64,000 bases of DNA from Lachnospiraceae bacterium (GTDB lineage: Bacteria > Bacillota > Clostridia > Lachnospirales > Lachnospiraceae), in contig JAFZQH010000022.1 in NCBI GenBank assembly GCA_017550165.1, positions 62,001 through 126,000 of the forward strand, in the 5' to 3' direction. Within the stretch, counting starts at the first letter, position 1. Every line of letters starts with the position of its first letter. Of this stretch, positions 18,396-26,539 are shown piece by piece. Below the pieces are notes generated by a model. The model worked only from the letters and a program-made list of their open reading frames with translations, searched no databases and had not been told where the DNA came from. The position numbers and the translations under genes are program-made.

Positions 18396-19292
18396 TTATC
18401 CTTTAAAGATGTTGGGCGATAAGAGGAAATTCACTGTTCCGAAGGGGAATATCACAGGGATATAGAATACTATGGAGTCCAGTGAAATGATGGAATCAAC
18501 CACATGTCCCAGAGGTTCGAGGTCAAGCTCTATTCCCACATCATTTGACATATTTACCGAGAAAAGTCCATTATGGAGATTTAAGAAATCTTCCACCGAC
18601 GCTTCGATATATTCATCATATTCATCCATGGTCTTACCCATGTATCTTGATGCAAATTCAATAGATGTGGCAACATCCATATCTATGCCCGTAAACATCT
18701 GCAAATCCCCCATGATGTTCTGGAATGTGCAGTTCTTAGTAGCATATTCAGGCAGGATCTGGGCATCAAGGGGAGTGAAATCCTTGCCAATGAACCTGAT
18801 AAGGTTGTTAAACAGCAAGGTTACATAATTAACACAACCCGATGAAGACTCAAATTCATCAAAGGTATACACATCGTTAACAAGAACACTTATGGAATCC
18901 TTCTGGGTATCATTGAGGTCGTCCTCTTCTATCTCATGCTCGGACTGGTAATCGATCATCAGATCTTCCAGTTCATGTGCCGTGACATATCCGCCGTCAA
19001 CCAGGGCCTGTCCGAAAGTGAGATAATCAGGTCTCTGGGTTGTACATAATTCCTCAACCTGCTCCGGGGTAAGATATCCTTCCTCGATAGCAAGTTCGCC
19101 GAATTTCTTATCTACGTGAGTCTGTAAGATATGTATCTTCTCGACTTCACTGGCAGTCATATATCCTTCGCACATGGCCAGGGTACCCAACTTGATCTTG
19201 ACAGTGCTCTGATTTTGAAGAATGGTCAGAAGCTGGTCTGCGTCTATTACCCCTTTTTTCAAAAGATAATTCCCAAAGAATTGTGTAAACAT
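18396..19292 (-). CDS. MshEN-like repeats fused to a CheX-like phosphatase domain
   Basis: The 298-residue protein has four short N-terminal repeats at about residues 5-22, 34-52, 62-82 and 92-110, each of the type LGxLxxxxGYxTxxEVE. They resemble the MshEN/GspE N-terminal module, a known c-di-GMP binding fold. The C-terminal half (about 145-290) resembles CheX. The active-site pair appears as ED-F-L-N at 234-238 (VEDFLNLHNG), close to the E-x2-N motif of CheC/CheX phosphatases. A CheY gene lies three bases upstream, so dephosphorylation of that CheY is the likely role. Good ribosome site (GGGAGG). Domain calls are by eye. Confidence 0.7.
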   Translation of the reverse strand: MFTQFFGNYLLKKGVIDADQLLTILQNQSTVKIKLGTLAMCEGYMTASEVEKIHILQTHVDKKFGELAIEEGYLTPEQVEELCTTQRPDYLTFGQALVDGGYVTAHELEDLMIDYQSEHEIEEDDLNDTQKDSISVLVNDVYTFDEFESSSGCVNYVTLLFNNLIRFIGKDFTPLDAQILPEYATKNCTFQNIMGDLQMFTGIDMDVATSIEFASRYMGKTMDEYDEYIEASVEDFLNLHNGLFSVNMSNDVGIELDLEPLGHVVDSIISLDSIVFYIPVIFPFGTVNFLLSPNIFKG

Positions 19293-19295
19293 CTA

Positions 19296-19661
19296 CTACC
19301 TCCCGCCGAGATTCTTATTCAGGATCTCTCTAAGACGTTCTTCATCAACCGGCTTCTGGATAAAATCAATGGCGCCACCTTCCAAAGCAGCCTTAAGATT
19401 CGAGTTATTACCCAGGGATGATGCCATGATGATCTTTGCATCTTTATCAAATTCCATGATCTCTTTTACAACGTCTATTCCGTTCTTTACCGGCATAACA
19501 ATATCAAGAAATGCCATATCCGGTTTATTCTCTTTGTAGACTTCAATAGCCTCAGCGCCGTTCTTGGCCTCAAACACCTCAAAGTCACCGATGTTTGAAA
19601 GCATATCCCTCATCTGGCTTCGGGCTAGTATGGAATCATCACATATCAGTATCTTTGCCAT
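19296..19661 (-). CDS. CheY-like single-domain response regulator
   Basis: A 121-residue receiver domain alone. Acidic Asp8/Asp9, phosphoacceptor Asp53 (AFLDIVMP), Ser81 and Lys103 (IQKPV) are present. The frame continues ten codons upstream, but GGAGG seven bases before the ATG at 19661 fixes the start at MAKILICDDS. No output domain, so it signals by protein contact. Its partner is probably the CheX-like protein three bases downstream; no histidine kinase is in the window. Confidence 0.93.
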   Translation of the reverse strand: MAKILICDDSILARSQMRDMLSNIGDFEVFEAKNGAEAIEVYKENKPDMAFLDIVMPVKNGIDVVKEIMEFDKDAKIIMASSLGNNSNLKAALEGGAIDFIQKPVDEERLREILNKNLGGR

Positions 19662-19703
19662 ATTAAAGCCTCCACAATAATCTTCTCCCACAGTTTACAT
19701 TTA

Positions 19704-19732
19704 ATTTTACAACATCTCGTTCATTTTTTCAA
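19704..19732 (-). promoter_or_regulatory. Promoter of the CheY-CheX pair
   Basis: Minus strand: TTGAAA (19727-19732), 17 bases, TAAAAT (19704-19709). Confidence 0.6.
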
Positions 19733-19740
19733 TTATTTAC

Positions 19741-20406
19741 TTACTCTTTTGAAATTATTTCGTTGGTATTTTTATATATGCTGTCTTCGGGAACCACGCC
19801 TCTTACCATGGAAAGGGGATAAATGTTGGTATTGGGGCAAATGACGCTTCCGGGATTCAGAACACTGTTACAGCCAACCTCTACATGATCACCCAGCATG
19901 GCACCGAATTTTTTCAAACCGGTATCATGCTTCTCGTCACCGTTTTTTACCACTACAATGGACTTATCCGCCTTCACATTGGAGGTAATGGACCCTGCTC
20001 CCATGTGGGATCTGTAGCCCAGAACAGAGTCGCCCACGTAATTGTAGTGGGGAACCTGGACATTGTTAAAAAGTATAACGTTCTTTAGTTCCGTTGAGTT
20101 GCCTACCACGCAGTTATTGCCCACCAGGACATTGCCTCTGATAAAGGCTCCGGGGCGCACTTCCGTGTCCTCTCCGATGATGGCAGGTCCTTTAATGGTG
20201 GCAGTAGGATAAATATATGCGCTTTTTGCTACCCAGATATTATCTTCCCTTTTCTCATACCTCCCGGGATCCAGGTCTTCTGCGATCTTTAATATGATCT
20301 CGCCAATATGGGGAAGCACCTCCCAGGGGTAGGTATACTTCAAAAGAAAAGGCATGGCAAGGCTTTCGTCTGTTTTATAAAGGGCTTTTACGGTAATATC
20401 GCTCAT
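19741..20406 (-). CDS. Left-handed beta-helix (GlmU C-terminal-like) acyltransferase-type protein
   Basis: The 221-residue product is mostly hexapeptide repeats (IIGEDTEVRPGAFIRG, VLVGNNCVVGNSTELK). It resembles the acetyltransferase half of GlmU and of GlmU-like nucleotidyltransferases, but there is no nucleotidyltransferase domain. NYVGDSVLGYRSHMGAGSI matches the region that in GlmU holds active-site residues. The acceptor is unknown; a glucosamine-phosphate-like sugar is possible. It follows topB by 25 bases. Confidence 0.75.
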   Translation of the reverse strand: MSDITVKALYKTDESLAMPFLLKYTYPWEVLPHIGEIILKIAEDLDPGRYEKREDNIWVAKSAYIYPTATIKGPAIIGEDTEVRPGAFIRGNVLVGNNCVVGNSTELKNVILFNNVQVPHYNYVGDSVLGYRSHMGAGSITSNVKADKSIVVVKNGDEKHDTGLKKFGAMLGDHVEVGCNSVLNPGSVICPNTNIYPLSMVRGVVPEDSIYKNTNEIISKE

Positions 20407-20431
20407 ATAATAATCCTCCGAATATCATGCA

Positions 20432-22441
20432 TCATTTGTAATATGCTCTTATATTGTTATACAGGTCCTTTATCCTTACCTGTCCTGAGACCTGTTTGAC
20501 CATTTCCGTCTTCTTTTTCACAAAATCAGTCAGCTTTGTCATATATTCATCCGAAGAGATATCTCCGTTGCAAACCTGAGTCAATCCCTTCTCCCAGCTG
20601 GCGGTAAGTTCAGGATTCAAAAGAGACCGGATGGAAATGTTGACTATATCGAATATCAGCTCTCCCATAAGTGTCGGGGTAAGGATCTGTGTCTTTTTAT
20701 TAAGTTTAACATAATCCTTATTGATAAGCTTGTTCAATATCTCAGCCCTGGTAGCACTGGTGCCGATACCGCTTCCCTTGATCTGGGCCCGGAGCTCCTC
20801 ATCTTCTATAAGCTGGCCGGCATTCTCCATGGCAAGTATCATTGAGCCTGAATTATATCGTTTTGGGGGAGTGGTCTCGCCTTCCTTGATCTCAAATCCT
20901 TTAATATCGAGAATATCTCCCTTTTTCAAACTGTTAATCATACCTGATATATCACCTGATGTATCTTCGGCATCCTCATCCCCTTCTCTATCCTCTTGTG
21001 GTTGTTTTCCCTTGAAAAAGGTATAGTTCATCACTTCAAGATATCCGGGTTTGTTAAGGCTCTTAACCCCGGCGGTAAATACCTCATGATCCACACCCAC
21101 TGATACGTTGTTTTTCATGTATTCCGCCGCCGGATAGAATATGGCCAGAAATCTCCTGACTATAACCTCGTACACCTTAACATGGAGGTCAGAGAGGCGG
21201 TTTAGGTTCCCGAAACCCTGCCCCGTAGGGATTATGGCGTAATGGTCTGTGATCTGCTTGTCATTGACATAGCGGCTTTTGGCCAGATCCTTATGAAGGC
21301 CTTTTGTAAGTATATTTGCAGCGATATCAGATGCATAAGGCAGACTTTCCAAACCTTTAAGGTTCTTGTGGATCTCCTTTGAAACTGCAGTCGAAAGGAC
21401 TCTGGCATCTGTTCTGGGATATGTCACAAGTTTTTTCTCATACAGGTCCTGGATTATCCCCAGAGTATCGTTGGGGCTTATCTTAAAAAGCTTGGCGCAT
21501 TCATTCTGGGCCTCTGCCAGGTTAAAGAGCATGGGGGGATTCTTCTTCTCTTTTTTCCTTTCGATCGAGAAAACTTCTCCCGTGGGAAATGAAGAAAGCT
21601 TATTCCTAAGTTCTTCTGCGATTTCTTTATCTGTAAATCCTATATCCTTATAAAGCTTGGGGTGATCGGCATATTCAGACCCGGGCATTACCCTCCATTC
21701 TGCAGCCAGGTTGCCGTCTCCCTTTGAAAATGAACCGGAGAGCTTGTAAAACGGCATTTTTATAAAGCTTCTTATCTCCCGTTCCCTGCGGACGATCATC
21801 CCCAGCACGCATGTCATTACGCGGCCTACGGATATTGCTGTGTATTTATCATTGAACAATGGTTTGATGGAATAAGCATATTTCAGGGTAAGGATCCTTG
21901 AAAAATTGATCCCCATAAGATAATCTTCCTTGGCTCTGAGGTAAGCCGAGTCAGACAAAAGGTCATATTCGTTTAAGGGCTTGGCTTCCCTGATCCCGCG
22001 AAGTATCTCTTCCTCTGTCTGGGAGTCGATCCATACACGTTTACGGATCTTATCGGGAGCAACCCCCGCTTCCTGATCCACAAGCCTGTATATGTATTCA
22101 CCTTCCCGCCCGGAGTCGGTACATACATATATCACATCAACATCCTCCCGGTTGAGGAGCATTTTCACCGTATTGAACTGTTTGCTGACGGAAGGGATAA
22201 CCTCATATTTAAAATCAACAGGCAAAAAAGGCAGGGTATCAATACTCCACCTTTTTAAAGAAGCGTCATATTTGTCGGGATAGCTCATGGTGATCAGATG
22301 TCCGACGCACCAGGTGATAATAGTATCATCGCCTTCGAGATATCCGTCATGTTTTTTTAGATCTACCTTCAGTGCCTTGGCAAATTCCTGTGCCACACTG
22401 GGCTTCTCTGATATATACAAATGCTTTTGATTAGTGCTCAT
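20432..22441 (-). CDS. topB: DNA topoisomerase III
   Basis: A type IA topoisomerase of 669 residues. The TOPRIM domain at the start (LYISEKPSVA; CTDSGREGE, the Firmicute TopB form of the acidic motif) precedes the catalytic tyrosine in VTYPRTDARVLS near residue 345 and the GIGTSATRAEIL motif near 560. No C-terminal zinc fingers are present, unlike TopA. It relaxes or decatenates DNA through single-strand passage. It begins two bases from the stop of the upstream ATPase gene. Confidence 0.95.
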   Translation of the reverse strand: MSTNQKHLYISEKPSVAQEFAKALKVDLKKHDGYLEGDDTIITWCVGHLITMSYPDKYDASLKRWSIDTLPFLPVDFKYEVIPSVSKQFNTVKMLLNREDVDVIYVCTDSGREGEYIYRLVDQEAGVAPDKIRKRVWIDSQTEEEILRGIREAKPLNEYDLLSDSAYLRAKEDYLMGINFSRILTLKYAYSIKPLFNDKYTAISVGRVMTCVLGMIVRREREIRSFIKMPFYKLSGSFSKGDGNLAAEWRVMPGSEYADHPKLYKDIGFTDKEIAEELRNKLSSFPTGEVFSIERKKEKKNPPMLFNLAEAQNECAKLFKISPNDTLGIIQDLYEKKLVTYPRTDARVLSTAVSKEIHKNLKGLESLPYASDIAANILTKGLHKDLAKSRYVNDKQITDHYAIIPTGQGFGNLNRLSDLHVKVYEVIVRRFLAIFYPAAEYMKNNVSVGVDHEVFTAGVKSLNKPGYLEVMNYTFFKGKQPQEDREGDEDAEDTSGDISGMINSLKKGDILDIKGFEIKEGETTPPKRYNSGSMILAMENAGQLIEDEELRAQIKGSGIGTSATRAEILNKLINKDYVKLNKKTQILTPTLMGELIFDIVNISIRSLLNPELTASWEKGLTQVCNGDISSDEYMTKLTDFVKKKTEMVKQVSGQVRIKDLYNNIRAYYK

Positions 22442-22442
22442 A

Positions 22443-23804
22443 CTACAGACTGCTTATATCAACCAGGATGATCCTGGGCTCCTTTGCTGCTTCTCTCTTA
22501 AGCTTCTCATCAAATGATCTTGAAGAGAACAGATAATAGTAATCCGCAGATATCTTAGCCTGTCCCATGAGATCAAAAAGGTCAAGGCACATGCTGTATG
22601 TAACAGTACGGTCTTTCCAGCGGCAAAGACCGATAATGGTCCTTCCGGAATCCTCTGAAGCTATGATATCTATGCTTCCCTGCTTACCTACCCAGCTTCC
22701 GATCTTGGATATCTTAACCGGCAGACGACCGATCTTGCTGAGCAACATCAGGTACTCCTGGCATACCTTTACGAAATATCTGTCGAGATACTCGTTAAGG
22801 TCGGAATCTATATACTTGTCATAGAATTCAGCCTCACTCATGGTATTGAGTGCAGACTGGTTGGAATAGATAAATCTGTAATAGAAATTAACAAGTGTGT
22901 TCTTGATCTGGTATACACCCTTCTTGGTATTGACTCTGCCGGCAGTCTCGAAAGAATCAACCTTCTCCACGATGTCAAGGTCTATAAGATTATTGATATA
23001 AACACTTATCTTGGCTCGTGAAAAACCGGTATATGCAAAGAGGTCATTAAGCTTATTGCGTCCGGTAGCCAGGGCATAAAGGATAGTGCTGTATACGGCC
23101 TGCTCACGGAGTTCGGAACCTATGATACGGTCTACCTCGTTATACAGTATGCCGCTGGGAGAAAGGATCAGCTTACATACATTATCCTTAACGGTCCTGC
23201 TCTTGTTCCATCTGTCTATATACTTGGGTACGCCGCCTATGATACCGTATATCTTAACGCACTCCCTGGTGTCATATCGCTCCAGGTTCTGAACAAGATC
23301 AACAAAACCTATCTCATTGACCCTGTGAGCATGTATCATCTTTCTTTGGGAATTATTCTTCATGAAATTCGGCATTTCACTGCCGACCCATCCTATCTGT
23401 GAACTGATAAGGATAACCATGAACTTGCGGTCTGAGTTCTTAAGAAGATCGATCACGGTCTTCATAAATGAATCATCTTTTTTGACTATATACTGGAATT
23501 CATCAACTACAAGAACAAATTTTTCGGATGAAGCGTTAACGATATTTGGTATGATCTCCGTATACTCGTTGGAATTATAATCAAGACCCAGTTGACTCCG
23601 GACTTCAGACGAAAAAAATAAACGCTGTTGGAGTTCGGAAGCCTGCTTAGCCATATAATAAAACGACTTTTTATCTTTGCAGAATTCCCTTACGACGCTG
23701 GTCTTTCCAAGACCGTATGCGCCATAAAGCAAAACAGCGTCATTCTCCTCTTTGTTGAAGATCTGTGTTAAAACACTTAACTCTCTTTTCCTGCTTGACA
23801 ACAT
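22443..23804 (-). CDS. Archaeal-type ATPase with degenerate DUF234 domain
   Basis: The 453-residue protein has an AAA-type P-loop domain (YGAYGLGKTS, then LVVDEFQYIV), a winged-helix segment around residues 245-290 and a C-terminal DUF234 domain of the PD-(D/E)XK nuclease fold. In the last, the usual IDIVA...ECKW reads SIDIIAS...LCRW, so the acidic and lysine nuclease residues are changed and cutting is doubtful. This family is frequent in archaea and rumen bacteria and its role is unclear. It is transcribed together with topB. Confidence 0.85.
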   Translation of the reverse strand: MLSSRKRELSVLTQIFNKEENDAVLLYGAYGLGKTSVVREFCKDKKSFYYMAKQASELQQRLFFSSEVRSQLGLDYNSNEYTEIIPNIVNASSEKFVLVVDEFQYIVKKDDSFMKTVIDLLKNSDRKFMVILISSQIGWVGSEMPNFMKNNSQRKMIHAHRVNEIGFVDLVQNLERYDTRECVKIYGIIGGVPKYIDRWNKSRTVKDNVCKLILSPSGILYNEVDRIIGSELREQAVYSTILYALATGRNKLNDLFAYTGFSRAKISVYINNLIDLDIVEKVDSFETAGRVNTKKGVYQIKNTLVNFYYRFIYSNQSALNTMSEAEFYDKYIDSDLNEYLDRYFVKVCQEYLMLLSKIGRLPVKISKIGSWVGKQGSIDIIASEDSGRTIIGLCRWKDRTVTYSMCLDLFDLMGQAKISADYYYLFSSRSFDEKLKREAAKEPRIILVDISSL

Positions 23805-23873
23805 ATATGATTCTCCCCTACTGATTTATAACAAAAAAACAATCCCTCGCCTGTTTCTTAAGGCACGTTAATG

Positions 23874-23901
23874 ATTATATCACAATTTCTTAATTTTTCA
23901 A
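23874..23901 (-). promoter_or_regulatory. Promoter of the ATPase-topB operon
   Basis: Minus strand: TTGAAA (23896-23901), 16 bases, TATAAT (23874-23879). Confidence 0.65.
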
Positions 23902-23909
23902 TAAAATTA

Positions 23910-23949
23910 AAACGACTCTTAATAAAAAATATTTTAAAAAGAGTCGTTT
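23910..23949 (-). terminator. asd terminator
   Basis: AAACGACTCTT pairs with AAGAGTCGTTT (11 bp) around an AT-rich loop. On the minus strand a TTTTAATTTTATT tail follows. It lies 31 bases after the asd stop. Confidence 0.8.
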
Positions 23950-23979
23950 AATATTTAGTAATTTTGCACAAAGCCCTTG

Positions 23980-25065
23980 CTATTTCTGGGTTATATAGCC
24001 TTGTGCTTTAAGCAGCTCAGCACAGAGCACAGCTCCTCCGGCTGCTCCTCTTAATGTATTGTGGGACAATCCTACAAACTTGTAATCAAATAATGTGTCT
24101 TCACGAAGCCTTCCTATGGATATTCCCATCCCTCTTTCATAATTAACATCCATCTTAACCTGAGGCCTGTTGTCATCTTCAAGGTATTGGATAAACTGCT
24201 TGGGTGCGCTGGGAAGTTCAAGCTCCTGAGGAAGTCCCGAGAACTCGGTTATCTTTTCGATAAACTCTTCCCTGGAAGGTTTATTCTCAAAGGAGATAAA
24301 TACTGCAGCCGTATGTCCGTCCAGGACGGGAACCCGGATACACTGAGTGGTGATAAGCGGAGCCTCGGCCTTTACTATAACTCCGTCTTCTATATGTCCG
24401 AAGACTTTCAGCGGCTCCTGCTCACTTTTTTCTTCCTCTCCCGATATATAGGGTATGATATTGGCTACCATCTCCGGCCATTCCTTAAAGGTCTTACCGG
24501 CGCCTGATATTGCCTGATATGTGGTGGCCACTACGGTCTTGGGGCCGAATTCCTTCAAAGCGGCAAGGACCGGTGTGTAGCTTTGTATTGAACAGTTGGG
24601 CTTAACTGCCACAAAGCCCCTGGTGGTCCCCAGTCTCTTCTTCTGGTATTGGATCACATCAAAATGCTCGGGATTGATCTCCGGAATGACCATGGGAACA
24701 TCCGGTGTCCATCTGTGAGCACTGTTATTGGATACTACCGGTGTCTCCGTCTTGGCATAATCCTCTTCTATGGCCCTTATCTCATCTTTTGACATATCAA
24801 CGGCGCTGAAGACGAAGTCAACCTTTTTGACTACCTGCTCTACTTCGTTAACATTCAGTACTATCTTATTCTTAACGGATTCAGGCATGGGCGTCATCAT
24901 CTTCCATCGATCACCCACTGCTTCTTCATAGGTCTTGCCCTCACTTCTTGGGCTTGCAGCTATGGCTTCCACTTCAAACCAGGGGTGATCCTCAAGCAGA
25001 GATATAAATCTCTGTCCCACCATTCCGGTTCCGCCGAGTATACCAACCTTTAATTTTTCACTCAT
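23980..25065 (-). CDS. asd: Aspartate-semialdehyde dehydrogenase
   Basis: A 361-residue enzyme of the archaeal/fungal-like ASADH branch: ILGGTGMVGQRFI binds NADP and the catalytic cysteine is in VKPNCSIQSY. It makes aspartate semialdehyde for threonine, methionine and lysine/DAP. It feeds the pathway that ends in ThrC, encoded elsewhere in this window. Good ribosome site (GAGGAG) and its own promoter. Confidence 0.96.
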   Translation of the reverse strand: MSEKLKVGILGGTGMVGQRFISLLEDHPWFEVEAIAASPRSEGKTYEEAVGDRWKMMTPMPESVKNKIVLNVNEVEQVVKKVDFVFSAVDMSKDEIRAIEEDYAKTETPVVSNNSAHRWTPDVPMVIPEINPEHFDVIQYQKKRLGTTRGFVAVKPNCSIQSYTPVLAALKEFGPKTVVATTYQAISGAGKTFKEWPEMVANIIPYISGEEEKSEQEPLKVFGHIEDGVIVKAEAPLITTQCIRVPVLDGHTAAVFISFENKPSREEFIEKITEFSGLPQELELPSAPKQFIQYLEDDNRPQVKMDVNYERGMGISIGRLREDTLFDYKFVGLSHNTLRGAAGGAVLCAELLKAQGYITQK

Positions 25066-25121
25066 AAAGATCTCTCCTCACTTTTGTCTTTGCTTGACGT
25101 ACATTTGTCCGTGTACTGAAT

Positions 25122-25150
25122 ATAATATAACAACTTATTTCCAATTGCAA
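25122..25150 (-). promoter_or_regulatory. asd promoter
   Basis: Minus strand: TTGCAA (25145-25150), 17 bases, TATTAT (25122-25127). The -35 lies inside the last codons of argH. A small hairpin GTACA/TGTAC follows in the leader. Confidence 0.55.
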
Positions 25151-26526
25151 CCTTTACTTATATATTCTTTGTAAAATGATATGGTTTTCGTAATAGCTTC
25201 TCTTCCCGGCGCCCCTGTGGTAAGCCGTCGATCAACACAGGTTTTAAGGCTCACAGCTTCGTATATATCCTCATCAAACTCAGGACTTATCACCTTTAAT
25301 TCGGATATGGTCAGGTCGAGAATGCCTTTTTCTTTTTCTATGCATGAGAGTACCAATCGTCCCACTATGGAATGGGCATCTCTGAAGGGAACGCCTTTGC
25401 CCACCAGATAATCCGCAGCATCCGTTGCATTGGTAAAGCCCTTCATGGCTGACTCTGCCATTACCTCCTTGTTGAACTTCATTGTATCTACCATTCCTGT
25501 AAACAGCACTATACAGCTTTTAACCGTATCGATGGCATCAAAGGTCAGCTCCTTATCCTCCTGCATATCCTTATTATATGCAAGGGGAAGGCCCTTCATG
25601 GTAGTAAGAAGGGATGTCAGCGCGGCGTACACCCTTCCTGTCTTGCCCCTTACCAGTTCTGCGATATCCGGGTTCTTCTTCTGCGGCATGATGGAACTTC
25701 CGGTGCTGTAGGAATCGTCCAGTTCAACAAAACCGTATTCGTTGGAATTCCATATTATGATCTCTTCGGAAAATCGGCTCAGATGCATCATTATTATTGA
25801 TAATGCATTCAGATACTCGATCACATAGTCCCTGTCTGCAACTGAATCCATTGAATTAATAGTGGGACCGGTAAACTTAAGCATCCTGGCTGTATAGTCC
25901 CGATCCAGGGGGTATGTGGTCCCTGCCATGGCCCCTGCTCCCAGCGGACAATAATTCATCCTTTCCCGGATGCTTGCAAGCCTCTCCCGGTCCCTTCGAA
26001 ACATTTCAAAATATGCTCCGAAATGATGGGCCAGTGTTGTGGGCTGCGCCTTCTGAAGGTGGGTAAAGCCGGGCATATATGTGTCTATATTCTCCTCCAT
26101 GATCTTAAGGAGGGTCTTAACCAGTTCATACAGAACGGCATCTGTCTCTTCTATCTCATGGCGGATGTATAACCTCATATCCAGCGCCACCTGATCATTC
26201 CTGCTCCTGCCCGTATGCAGCTTCTTGCCTGCATCGCCTATCCTCTCTATAAGGTTGGCTTCCGCAAAGCTGTGTATGTCCTCGTACTCTTCCGTGATCT
26301 TAAGCTTTCCGCTATGAACGTCCTCAAGTATCCCTTGAAGTCCCTTTATTATCTTATTCTTTTCATCTTCGGAAATGATGCCCTGCTTCCCCAGCATGTC
26401 GGCATGGGCTATGCTTCCCTCTATATCCTGATCGAAAAGCCTCTTATCAAACCTTATTGAAGCATTAAAGTCATATACCAGCTTTGATGTCTCCTTGGTA
26501 AATCTTCCGCCCCATAATTGAGCCAT
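25135..26526 (-). CDS. argH: Argininosuccinate lyase
   Basis: The 463-residue enzyme splits argininosuccinate to arginine and fumarate. It shows LWGGRFTK at the start, the fumarase-superfamily signature GSSIMPQKKNP and TGRSRNDQVA. The frame runs 16 codons further upstream, but AAGGAG before the ATG at 26526 supports MAQLWGG. It lies 13 bases after asnB, so arginine and asparagine synthesis genes are cotranscribed; no other arginine gene is nearby. Confidence 0.96.
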   Translation of the reverse strand: MAQLWGGRFTKETSKLVYDFNASIRFDKRLFDQDIEGSIAHADMLGKQGIISEDEKNKIIKGLQGILEDVHSGKLKITEEYEDIHSFAEANLIERIGDAGKKLHTGRSRNDQVALDMRLYIRHEIEETDAVLYELVKTLLKIMEENIDTYMPGFTHLQKAQPTTLAHHFGAYFEMFRRDRERLASIRERMNYCPLGAGAMAGTTYPLDRDYTARMLKFTGPTINSMDSVADRDYVIEYLNALSIIMMHLSRFSEEIIIWNSNEYGFVELDDSYSTGSSIMPQKKNPDIAELVRGKTGRVYAALTSLLTTMKGLPLAYNKDMQEDKELTFDAIDTVKSCIVLFTGMVDTMKFNKEVMAESAMKGFTNATDAADYLVGKGVPFRDAHSIVGRLVLSCIEKEKGILDLTISELKVISPEFDEDIYEAVSLKTCVDRRLTTGAPGREAITKTISFYKEYISKGCNWK

Positions 26527-26539
26527 AGAGATCTCCTTC

